Translations under genes and position numbers: made by a program
Notes under the pieces: generated by a model
Database searches by the model: none
Seen by the model: only the letters and a program-made list of their open reading frames with translations
What the model was told of the DNA's origin: nothing
Shown: in pieces, positions 8,397-16,714 of the stretch
Position numbering within the stretch: position 1 is the first letter of the stretch
Layout: the number at the start of each line of letters is the position of its first letter
Assembly (NCBI GenBank): GCA_965263365.1
Contig: OZ253672.1
Coordinates: 248,001 to 312,000 of the forward strand
Direction of reading: 5' to 3'
DNA length: 64,000 nt
Source: CANMUM01 sp965263365
Lineage (GTDB): Bacteria; Pseudomonadota; Alphaproteobacteria; Rhodobacterales; Rhodobacteraceae

Positions 8397-9245
8397 GGTG
8401 CTGTCAGACGAATTCTGACCCGTCTCTGAATGTTGGGCAAGTTCGTTTTATGCGGCACAGAATTTCCGCCAATCAGCAAGAGATTGATCGCGAAGTTTCT
8501 TAAATGTTGATCTGTTTTCGAGTTGCCTTTGATGTTGGAAATGATTGTGGAACTGGGATCGAACGGAAACGAATTTCTGCAGTGATCCCATACTTCAAAA
8601 CCTGCCCATTGCCCGCTCCCGCCTTCGAAAATGTCCAAGTTCAACCCGAAAAGTGGGAACCGGTTTTCGGGCAAGTTGAACGAATTTAATTATTGGAATT
8701 TTCGCATAGACTGTTTTTGTACTGTTTAGTTTCATGATTTCCCGAATAGCCGATTTCGCGCAAAGCTGCACGATACGAGTCAAGCTTGCCCGTTACGATC
8801 TCATTTGTTTTTGCGCATCGCGAGAGCAATTTTCTCTATGTTTTAAAGGCCGCGCGCCGATCCCGTCGTTTTATCACAACGCATTCCAACATGGCCCCTT
8901 CATGATCTATGGCGCGCCACAAATACAAACTCTGGCCATTCACTCTCACAAAAACTTCGTCAATTTTGACGCACGCGCAACTTATCCGCACGCGCCTCGC
9001 TCCGTGCGGGTTGCGCTTAAATGCCACCTCCAAAGCGAGATTGCATTCGGCCTACGCTGTCGAATTTTCCTCGCGAAAATCGGGCCAAATCGGTTCGACC
9101 AAAAAGGGATGGTCTCATGGGAACCTTAGATAGCGCTCAACTTATCCAGGGCTTCATTCGAGTTGAACTTGCGTCAATCCCGCGCTCATAAAGTCAATCC
9201 TCAACTGGGCGCAAGCTCAGCGGAAAACGGATATACAGCCAAATC
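8397..9245 (-). mobile_element. degenerate IS6-family element (nearly full length)
   Basis: Read on the minus strand, pieces in several frames line up in order with an IS6 transposase. They are WLYIRFPLSLRPVED (9200s), HETIPFWSNRFGPIFARKI (9100s), KIDEVFVRVNGQSLYLWRAID (8950-8900), the DSYRAALREIG block (8760s), HFRRRERAMGRFE (8610s) and the C-terminus down to 8450. In-frame stops and frameshifts are present, so it is inactive. The 3' terminal inverted repeat is at 8397 (GGTGCTGTCAGACGAATTCT). The 5' end is cut off near 9245. Confidence 0.82.
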
Positions 9246-9477
9246 GCAAGCCAAGCCGCGCTCGAACCCGATACACTTAACACACTCAGCCCGATTATAA
9301 AACCTCTCGCCATCAAAAAACGCGGCGTTGAGCAAAACTTCTGATAGGCGAGGTGAAGCCAGAACGCGATGTCACTTTGATTCAAAACAAAGCAAAAGCG
9401 AGCGCATGGCTCGAGAAGTATGATCAAAACATGAACTTGCGTGTTAAGGTTATGCAATCATACGTAAGGAAGTTTGA
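9246..9477. other. intergenic stretch beyond the IS6 remnant
   Basis: No convincing gene is visible here. The 5' end of the IS6 copy is missing, and the sequence runs on to an AAGGAAG at 9464-9470 that could serve as the ribosome-binding site of the following gene. Confidence 0.4.
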
Positions 9478-9507
9478 ATACAATTTGCGACTATCGCTAT
9501 TTCAATT

Positions 9508-10143
9508 TTGGCGCTGATTATATCCGGTGTAACCCTGTGGTTATCGCAGCTTCGGCGTGGAAAACTAAAAATGACGCATCCTACTGTGGTGTTCTTTGGT
9601 CCAGATGGAAGCGAAGGGGGAATACCCAAGGTTTTCCTGCGTACGTTGCTTTACTCGACGGGAAAACGTGGAATTGTTCTTGAACATCTTTTTATTCGGT
9701 TGCGGCGCGGCGAAACCCAACAGAATTTCAATATTTGGGTTTACGGCGAGAAAGACTTGGCGCGCGGGAGTGGCCTATTTGTGGGCCAAGAAGGCATCGC
9801 GACCAATCACCACTTTTTGACTCCTACGGACATTCAGGGCTTCGATTTCGCGGCTGGCGAATACGAACTTGAAGTATTTGGTAAGATAGTAGGGAAAGAC
9901 GCGACAATGCTGCTTTCTACCATTCGCCTATCTATCGACGCGCGCGAAGCGGAACATCTTCGGCAACAAGACCACGGTATCTACTTCGATTGGGGGCCAG
10001 ATGCGGGGCGCTACCAGAAGAAAATCGAAGGGCGTCGGTCGAAAGCGCTTGATCCATTGAAGTTACTTGAAGCACTTCAAAATGGCGGCTCACTAGAGCC
10101 GCAGGCAAAGCAAGCTACTGCCACGACCGAACAAAAAACATGA
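9508..10143 (+). CDS. single-pass membrane protein of unknown function
   Basis: I do not recognise this protein of about 211 residues. It starts with a hydrophobic helix (LALIISGVTLWLSQL) followed by a globular part, and ends with a low-complexity tail (LEPQAKQATATTEQKT). The N-terminus is unclear. The only usual start in frame is the TTG at 9508, inside the helix. The AAGGAAG at 9464 instead points to a TTG at 9474 in another frame. The helix can be read upstream to 9478 before a stop, so a one-base frameshift near 9480 may have damaged the start. It may be a pseudogene. Confidence 0.5.
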   Translation: MALIISGVTLWLSQLRRGKLKMTHPTVVFFGPDGSEGGIPKVFLRTLLYSTGKRGIVLEHLFIRLRRGETQQNFNIWVYGEKDLARGSGLFVGQEGIATNHHFLTPTDIQGFDFAAGEYELEVFGKIVGKDATMLLSTIRLSIDAREAEHLRQQDHGIYFDWGPDAGRYQKKIEGRRSKALDPLKLLEALQNGGSLEPQAKQATATTEQKT

Positions 10144-10189
10144 GTAGATTGTTAGTAGAGTTTGCACACTCCAAAATTTCTGAATGAAA

Positions 10190-12430
10190 TCAATAGGTGG
10201 TGGCGGTGGTGTTAGATTTCTTTTGACGGCACCTAATGAGCTGATCTCGTAAGTCACTTAATGAAAATGGCTTTTCTATTTTTAAATCAAATTCTCTGGC
10301 GTCCCAAATATCCGCTAGATTGCCGCTCATCAGAACTAAACACGCATCAGGCAATATTTGCTTTGTGATTTCACATACTGTAAAACCGGAACCATCTTTG
10401 AGCTGCAGATCTGTTAGAATAATATCGCATTTCTTATATTTCTTAACCTCAACTTCAAATTCCGCAACAGATTTTACCAATTGACACTCAAAATTATAAT
10501 AATTCAGGTATTTCTGCATTGCTAACCCTAAAGCTGGTTCATCTTCAACAATTAATACGGACAGAGCAGTGTTTCGCGTGTTTTTATTGCTATGATTAGA
10601 ATGCAATTCAATTCGATTGGGCGCTGCAAAATCAATCGCAAATGGTAAAATCAATTGAAAAGCAGCACCACCTTGTTGTCTGTTCCAACATTTTACAAAC
10701 CCGTCAAACCGTTGGCAGGTGCTAAAAACATTTGCCAGTCCCAAACCCGTTCCCGCGCCTGCTTTGTTAAACTTAGTTGTAAAAAACGGATCAAATATAC
10801 GGTCCATAACTTCTGGGGGAATCCCTGGCCCCGTGTCTTCAATAATAATTGAAAAATACTGATTGAGATTCTCATTTTCGAGCGTACTATTATTTGGCAA
10901 CCCATTTGTTAAAGGCCCGATAAGAACATTTATTTCTCCTTCATCCCCAATGGCATCCTGAGCGTTCAATAGCAAATTTAAAACAGCATTTTCAAAATCA
11001 GTTCTATCACCGTTAACCATATAATTTTCTTCAATGATTAATTTAAAGCTGATGCTTTTTGAGGAGGCTACACGCGCCATTTTTATCATTTCGTCAACAG
11101 CTTCTCGCACATTAAATGTCTTGTAGTGCTTCGACTTGGTACGACTGAAGTTTAATATTGAAGACATAGAACTTGCTCCGCGATTCAAGGCCGTACGTGC
11201 ATTATCAATGAGTTCTTGATTTTTGGATTCAGTTTGAAGTTCTAGCAATTCTAAACTCGAATTGATAACCGCAAATACATTGTTGAAATCATGCGTAATT
11301 CCCGCAATCATGGTTCCTAAAGACGCCAATTTTGACGATTTTTGGCGCTCCAATTCAATTTGCTTGGTTAAAGTAATATCAGAAACGGTAATAGAAACCC
11401 CAAAATTACTCAGTGAAATGCATTCCACGCGAAGATTAATTTTACGGTTTAAACAGAATTCGACTATAAAATAATTCTTGGTGGGGATTTGATTTAAGTG
11501 AAGTTCACTAATATCATTAGTGTTTGATCCTAACCAATCAACGTAGTCTTGACCATTTAAGATTGGCTGCTCTGGTAAGACATCTAAAAAAATAGGTCTA
11601 AAATCATCTTGTACATAATCACCAATAATCTGACCATGCGGATTATAATGTCGAGCAGATTGTAAGGTATTTTTTAAAATTAATTCAAGAATGGCTGCCT
11701 GTTCACTTTTCGATCTTTCTTTTTTCTGAATTTCTTCGTAAGCGCCTTGTAACTTGGTTTGACCTATATTGAATTGCTCAACAAAACGCCTCATAAATTC
11801 ACCCTTTGGGACAGGCGCAACATTTGCGTATCCAACTTTAACCCTTAACTCAAACGAACGCAGCATTTGCTCAAGTGGTCTTTCCACAAATATGCGCATC
11901 GTCCAAGTTAAACCAGTTAACAAAAACAACGTAAGGCCGGCAAATGTTAGCAAAGCAGGAACCGCAATATCTGAAAAATAACGGATTTCAGCAATTGGAC
12001 GAATCCAGATCGAAAAATATCCGTAATTGGTAGGCTCCTCCAATGTTCTATCTTCTGGTATTACAAGGTTAAATTGGAGATGTCTGTCGTTATCTTTCTC
12101 CACATTGCTCAAATTTTCAGCAAATATGAAACCATTGTCACCAATAATTTGATATCCAGAAAATTTTGACCGCACCAAGACAGTCTGTCCTAAATTCGCA
12201 ATTTCGCCGAGGTTGAAATTATGAATAGAGCGCGCGAGCTGAGGCAGCATTGCCTCCACTTCTTTTAATTCGTTTTCCAACTGAATATTTTCACGATTAT
12301 GAATTTCAAATTGCATGCGCGCCAAAATAGATCCGACGAAAACAGCCACAATCATCGAGAGCAAAACAGCACCCAAGTATAGAAGCTGCCAATCGGAGCG
12401 AAATACAAATAAACGATTATTAAAAATCAT
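10190..12430 (-). CDS. hybrid sensor histidine kinase with C-terminal receiver
   Basis: The 746-residue protein has a transmembrane helix at about 16-37, a periplasmic sensor region of about 120 residues and a second helix near 158-182. A PAS-like linker, a phosphoacceptor region with THDFNNVFAVI near residue 375 and an ATPase domain with NLLLNAQDA and DTGPGIPPEV then GTGLGLANV follow. The C-terminus is a receiver (LIVEDE; phospho-aspartate in ILTDLQLKDGSG). It starts three bases after the stop of the peptide-binding-protein gene, so the two form an operon. The binding protein may present a ligand to the periplasmic domain, which is an inference. No output regulator is adjacent. Confidence 0.9.
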   Translation of the reverse strand: MIFNNRLFVFRSDWQLLYLGAVLLSMIVAVFVGSILARMQFEIHNRENIQLENELKEVEAMLPQLARSIHNFNLGEIANLGQTVLVRSKFSGYQIIGDNGFIFAENLSNVEKDNDRHLQFNLVIPEDRTLEEPTNYGYFSIWIRPIAEIRYFSDIAVPALLTFAGLTLFLLTGLTWTMRIFVERPLEQMLRSFELRVKVGYANVAPVPKGEFMRRFVEQFNIGQTKLQGAYEEIQKKERSKSEQAAILELILKNTLQSARHYNPHGQIIGDYVQDDFRPIFLDVLPEQPILNGQDYVDWLGSNTNDISELHLNQIPTKNYFIVEFCLNRKINLRVECISLSNFGVSITVSDITLTKQIELERQKSSKLASLGTMIAGITHDFNNVFAVINSSLELLELQTESKNQELIDNARTALNRGASSMSSILNFSRTKSKHYKTFNVREAVDEMIKMARVASSKSISFKLIIEENYMVNGDRTDFENAVLNLLLNAQDAIGDEGEINVLIGPLTNGLPNNSTLENENLNQYFSIIIEDTGPGIPPEVMDRIFDPFFTTKFNKAGAGTGLGLANVFSTCQRFDGFVKCWNRQQGGAAFQLILPFAIDFAAPNRIELHSNHSNKNTRNTALSVLIVEDEPALGLAMQKYLNYYNFECQLVKSVAEFEVEVKKYKKCDIILTDLQLKDGSGFTVCEITKQILPDACLVLMSGNLADIWDAREFDLKIEKPFSLSDLRDQLIRCRQKKSNTTATTY

Positions 12431-12433
12431 TAA

Positions 12434-14050
12434 TTATTCAGGCAGACGCTTCATCAACCTTACATCAAAAATGTTGGTCGATTTATTTGAAATTTGAACC
12501 ACACGCTCACTGCCGCCGAACGTAACCAATCCAAATCCAGATTTAAACAAGGGCACTAAAGCTACTTGATCTTGTGTATCTTGTTCAATAACGTGCGCAA
12601 TCTGCTCTTTCTCAAAGGGATCTGTCTCTTCCATAAGCGCTAGAAAATTTTCTCGGTATGGCGCCGGGTCTACCGGAAATACATTTGTAATTGCTTCACC
12701 GAATGCACCTGCATAAACTGAATCGGCATATACTTCAGTTGTAAACCATATCAAATGGGCTAAATCATAGCTTTCAGGCTTATCAAAAATTGAAACATAG
12801 TGGTCGGGGGTAGGTTCAAGGACTAAGTCAACGTCAATATATATACTATGCAAAAAATATTTCATCGCATTACCAACAGTATCAGAGAAAGCTTCATTAG
12901 AAATCTTCATTGTGACGTTAAGGTGATTAGCGGAATTATAGCCTGCCTCCTTCATTAATTGTCGCGCTTTTTCCAAATTTTGCTTTCCAGCCCAAGATGG
13001 TATTGGTAGGTCCCAATTTTTCATTGAGTTATCGCCGCCACCAATTGTATAAGCTGGTTCAAAAGAAATGGGATTACGCAGTCGACTGGTCATTTGTTCA
13101 CGATCAATGGCCATGGAGATCGCCTTGCGAATGCGCTCATCTCCCATTGCGCCGTTTTTTTGACCGAATGACAAAAAATGAAGAATGCTTGTACCGCTAC
13201 TAGGAGCAACCTCAGATTCTGGGCGATCAACCCAATTGGAAAAATTGCGTGCACTCGCTAGTAGCACTGCATCATATTTATCATTCATGACATCATTGAA
13301 AGCGATTCCATCAAATAAAGTTTCTGTAAATATCACGCGATCGTAAGCAATATTTTTTTGTTTATAATAGGGATTTCTTTCCATAATCACGGATACCTCA
13401 TCGGGATACTCAACAGGCAACATTGGACCGTTAGCCACTAAATTTTCAAGCTTAACCCAGTCCTCCCCATACTTTTCAACAATATGTGTAGGCCTTGGAA
13501 AAGTCTCAGGATCTGCTAAATCTTTATAAACCTGATGCATCGACACTGGGGTTATGTACTCCATTTTGATGATCTTATCTCCAACTGCGTAAAACCCAAG
13601 GCTACCTTCTTTTTGTGAAGAGCTGTTACCTTTGAAGCCTTTGATCAAACGCATTGCACCCGATTCGCCCAGACGGCTTGTGGAATTTGATATAATCTCA
13701 ACTGTCGAAACAAAATCATTTGCGACAACTGGCGCGCCATCACTCCAATAAATATCGTCACGCAATTTTACAGTAAAAACCGTATTTGTTGAATTGGCGG
13801 TAATTTTTTCGGCTTGACGCATTTCCGCCGAACCATCACCAAAAATTTCTACTAAGCTATCCAAAACTTGCATTTGAACATTATAATTTGCCTCCACCGC
13901 GGGAGCAGCGGGATCTGCAAACCTGCCAAATGTGCTAAATACAATAATGGTATTGTCTTTCGCATACATCGCATTTACTGATAAAATCATAAAAAATATT
14001 AATAAAATTTTACGACAATTTCGAATATTCTGTGTGAAAGCGCGAAACAT
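12434..14050 (-). CDS. orphan SBP_bac_5 family peptide-binding protein
   Basis: The 538-residue protein has a signal peptide (about residues 1-30, ending NAMYAK). Its family 5 substrate-binding features include TVKLRDDIYWSDGAPVVANDFV, cited here as LRDDIYWSDG and APVVANDFV. IRKAISMAIDREQM near residue 305 and a C-terminal lobe follow. Family members bind oligopeptides, opines or similar ligands for ABC importers. No permease or ATPase genes are adjacent; the next gene is a hybrid kinase. It may therefore serve as a periplasmic ligand sensor rather than a transporter part. The region is AT-rich compared with the element to the right. Confidence 0.87.
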   Translation of the reverse strand: MFRAFTQNIRNCRKILLIFFMILSVNAMYAKDNTIIVFSTFGRFADPAAPAVEANYNVQMQVLDSLVEIFGDGSAEMRQAEKITANSTNTVFTVKLRDDIYWSDGAPVVANDFVSTVEIISNSTSRLGESGAMRLIKGFKGNSSSQKEGSLGFYAVGDKIIKMEYITPVSMHQVYKDLADPETFPRPTHIVEKYGEDWVKLENLVANGPMLPVEYPDEVSVIMERNPYYKQKNIAYDRVIFTETLFDGIAFNDVMNDKYDAVLLASARNFSNWVDRPESEVAPSSGTSILHFLSFGQKNGAMGDERIRKAISMAIDREQMTSRLRNPISFEPAYTIGGGDNSMKNWDLPIPSWAGKQNLEKARQLMKEAGYNSANHLNVTMKISNEAFSDTVGNAMKYFLHSIYIDVDLVLEPTPDHYVSIFDKPESYDLAHLIWFTTEVYADSVYAGAFGEAITNVFPVDPAPYRENFLALMEETDPFEKEQIAHVIEQDTQDQVALVPLFKSGFGLVTFGGSERVVQISNKSTNIFDVRLMKRLPE

Positions 14051-14177
14051 AAATTTTATTCCTTTATTTTAATAAATTGTGTTTAATCTGTTAATTTTAA
14101 GTTAAGAGCTGCAGAACTCTTTACACAATATTATTAGCAAATGGTTAAATCCATAACCTGTTTTGGGGTTGTCGGTC

Positions 14178-14290
14178 GTGTCAGAAGAAAATTGAAATTC
14201 GGCGATTTTGCTGGTGCTGTCAGACGAATTCTAACTGGTCTCTGAATGTCGGACAAGCTCGTTTTATGCGGCACGGAAATTCATCCAATG
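14178..14290. mobile_element. nested IS6-family terminal fragments
   Basis: At 14178-14211 the sequence GTGTCAGAAGAAAATTG and its continuation match the 5' terminus of this IS6 family as seen at 30590 and 30660. It breaks at 14213, where a 3' terminus begins (GGTGCTGTCAGACGAATTC) that matches the ends at 8397 and 36178 up to about 14290. An IS6 copy thus appears to have inserted into an older one, and both were then deleted down to their ends. Confidence 0.65.
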
Positions 14291-14765
14291 CTTCGCGCGC
14301 GGCGGCGCGGTATCGGCGGCAAAAACTGTCGCTGCAAAGGAAAGAGTTACCTTTGATGGTGAAATCAGGTTGCGCCGGGCCAAACGGGCTTTCCGTCCAC
14401 TCTCACACATTGCCAATCATGTCATAAGCCCCGATTAGGGATGGTTCATAGCACCCAACAGGCGCAGTGCCAGCAAAGCCATCGCTTTTGGAGTTGGCGA
14501 TGGGGAACAGCCCATTCCAAATATTTGCGCGTGGCGTGCCATCATCGGCGATCACACCAGATTCGGGGTTTTCAGGCTCAAACAGGCTAAGGCTTGGCGT
14601 AAAGCCTGATGAAATCCTCAACCACAATCGCCAGTGTTGGCGCTTTGGGCGCGTCATCGCCTTTTTTAAATTCACCGATTTTGATACCGCGTTGTGACAC
14701 GTCAAGGCGCTTGTTGAGATAAAACACCTTCTTGCCCGTATCATAGAGCCAACAGGACAATCCAA
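14285..14765 (-). pseudogene. formylglycine-generating-enzyme-like (FGE-sulfatase) gene fragment
   Basis: On the minus strand the frame reads FEPENPESG, then NGLFPIANSKSDGFAGTAPVG and YDMIGNV. A TGA stands where the family has the tryptophan of GNVWEW, and the frame continues EWTESPFGPAQP, IKGNSFLCSDSFCRRYRAAAR to about 14285. This is the C-terminal core of FGE-sulfatase-domain proteins, whose members convert a sulfatase cysteine to formylglycine. The upstream part of the frame does not match the family, and its end abuts an IS6 terminus. It is clearly broken. No sulfatase gene is seen nearby. Confidence 0.75.
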
Positions 14766-14942
14766 TCACTAAATCATCGCGCGGTTCCAAGCGCCGTTTT
14801 CCAGCGATTGATTTCGCATTTTCTAAGCTTTTGGTTGTTAGGCGCTTTCTTATGTACTAACAATAAGATAGTCGCACCCGCTTGTAAGGGTATAATTTTA
14901 GGCGAGCTTGAAGCATTTACTAAAGTCTGCACGGAAGGTCAC

Positions 14943-16172
14943 ATGTATTTTTTACCAAACAAAATTTATCCAATTCTCACACGATGCATAATAATAGCGT
15001 TGTTTCTGATAGCAAAACCTTCTTTCGCAAATGACAGTTCTGGTGGAGCGATTCAGGAAATAGCAATAGACGAAGAAATCTATCTCACGATTTCCGAAAA
15101 TATTACGCAGGACGTATTCGATGAGCATTTAGAATCATCCTCATACACTCGTCCGATTTCATTTGTTTCTTTTGAAAGTGTTGCAGCTCAAATGAAATTA
15201 GATAAATTGTTTGAAACTGGCGTGGAAACAATTGCATTGATTAATAGCCCCCAAATACTAGATTCACTGGTAGACCAAAAATTTGATTCGCTCTTGCTAG
15301 CCGGGGGCGACCTTTGGCAAAATTTGGATGATGCGAAGAACTTAAAAGTCGAAAATTTAAGCATTAGAAATTTTAATCAAATGGTTGAGTTACCTAATTT
15401 TGAGGATAGCGATTTCAAATCCCTTGCACTTGACACTTTGCCGAAGTTGAAAAATATTGAGGGTGTTGCCGAATTGAACTTGCTAGCACTAAGTATTGTC
15501 GATGTTGGAGATTTTGACACGAGTTTTGACGTCTCACCCTTAGAAAACTTAGAACTTTCACGTCTTAAATTGAGCGGGTTTAGACCTATCAAGTTAGAGG
15601 GGCTAATTCCTCCCACAACTAAGGTTTTATCACTGGGCTTTTTACCTGGTTCGCTCGAAATAGAACAAAGCTTGAAGGATTCTGGGGAACTGCTTTCTTT
15701 TCAATATGCTCCTACAATTGTTACTCCAGAGCTTTTTAAGCATTTGAATCTTACAGGGCTGGAAGTCGAAGATGCGAGTAATTTTGAGGACTTGCAAGTT
15801 TTGACAGGAATGCCATTAGAGTATTTGAGAGTCGACAATGCAATTAATTTGATCAGTATAGACGCTCTAAAGAACATGAAACTTAAGAATTTCTCTTTGA
15901 TTTATGCTGACCGATTACGCGACATTGATGTAGTCTCTCGATTCCCATTAATCAAATTCAGCCTCCAGACTTCAAATTCTAACATTCCAATAGCGCCTAT
16001 TCGAGAACTCCAACTGGTAAATATTTTTGGAAAAAATTGTTATGATGTTGCGGTCTCAGAAATGATATCCCTCAAGAATGGTGAGCAGAGATATGCCAAC
16101 ATCTATTGCTTAACGCCGCATGATGCACGGATAAATAGACTCCAAGCTGAACGCTTTTTAGAAGCATTTTAA
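14943..16172 (+). CDS. secreted repeat-like protein of unknown function
   Basis: The 409-residue protein has a signal peptide (IIIALFLIAKPSFA, about residues 14-28). The mature part has irregular leucine-rich-like segments spaced about 20-25 residues apart (KNLKVENLSIRNF, PKLKNIEGVAELN, LENLELSRLKLSGF, LKNMKLKNFSLIYA). It may be a diverged solenoid related in style to the repeat protein at 6474. I chose the ATG at 14943 because of the signal peptide; a frame extension to 14808 lacks one. Two cysteines lie near the C-terminus (KNCYD, NIYCL). The function is unknown. Confidence 0.7.
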   Translation: MYFLPNKIYPILTRCIIIALFLIAKPSFANDSSGGAIQEIAIDEEIYLTISENITQDVFDEHLESSSYTRPISFVSFESVAAQMKLDKLFETGVETIALINSPQILDSLVDQKFDSLLLAGGDLWQNLDDAKNLKVENLSIRNFNQMVELPNFEDSDFKSLALDTLPKLKNIEGVAELNLLALSIVDVGDFDTSFDVSPLENLELSRLKLSGFRPIKLEGLIPPTTKVLSLGFLPGSLEIEQSLKDSGELLSFQYAPTIVTPELFKHLNLTGLEVEDASNFEDLQVLTGMPLEYLRVDNAINLISIDALKNMKLKNFSLIYADRLRDIDVVSRFPLIKFSLQTSNSNIPIAPIRELQLVNIFGKNCYDVAVSEMISLKNGEQRYANIYCLTPHDARINRLQAERFLEAF

Positions 16173-16355
16173 ATCCCCTAACATTCAGTTTCACTCTATA
16201 AACAAATAGGTACCATTTTGTTTGCAGTGAATGCTTGATTGAAATGAATAGGCTGAAACGGTCTGCAATGGATTGTCGATCTGAAATACTCTGCATAGAG
16301 CAAAAGACTAGCTGAAAATTCTCGTGTCGGTTTTTAAATCCCAATTCCGGTTTTC

Positions 16356-16373
16356 TGGTGACAACGTGGTGAC
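16356..16373. repeat. arm-like direct repeat outside the left attachment copy
   Basis: TGGTGAC-AACG-TGGTGAC, two 7-bp repeats 11 bases apart, lies 94 bases left of the tRNA fragment. An identical pair at 36379-36396 lies 94 bases left of the intact tRNA. The sequence between pair and tRNA part is also similar. Such paired repeats near an attachment core resemble integrase arm-binding sites. This copy is outside the predicted element and would belong to a neighbouring or older one. Confidence 0.55.
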
Positions 16374-16466
16374 GAGTGACCTCATGACAAATGCTGACGG
16401 TAGCCTCAAAAATGCCAAATTACCCGCCTAAGCGATTGGTAACATTATTCAAAATATTTGGGGGGG

Positions 16467-16511
16467 TGGCGGACCGAGGAGGATTCGAACCCCCGACCCC
16501 TTGATTCGTAG
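16467..16511. repeat. attachment-site copy: 3' part of tRNA-Arg(ACG)
   Basis: This 45-base stretch is identical to 36490-36534, the 3' half of tRNA-Arg(ACG) from CCA to the anticodon loop, and diverges immediately afterwards. A partial tRNA in direct orientation 20 kb from the intact gene is the usual trace of tyrosine-integrase insertion into a tRNA gene. It marks the far end of the element. Confidence 0.85.
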
Positions 16512-16714
16512 GGACGAATTCCATTTGTTAGATGGGTAAAGTAAGTGACAGGAAATCGCACCAAACTGCATGAAAACAAAGGTTTGCGCGGAGGTGGTTG
16601 CGATACTCGGGAAGTTGAAATTTGGTTGAATTTGGTAACAAGGGGTCAAATCCTGTGCAATCTGGAAACGGTGACGAGATGGTGACAATGGAGTACAGTC
16701 CAGCAAAGAGGTTT

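Noticed and set aside
7671..8674. Long minus-strand open frames across the LRR repeats
   Set aside because: They are the reverse reading of the 66-bp repeat and repeat the same motif in each frame; the plus-strand frame has the signal peptide and known repeat pattern.
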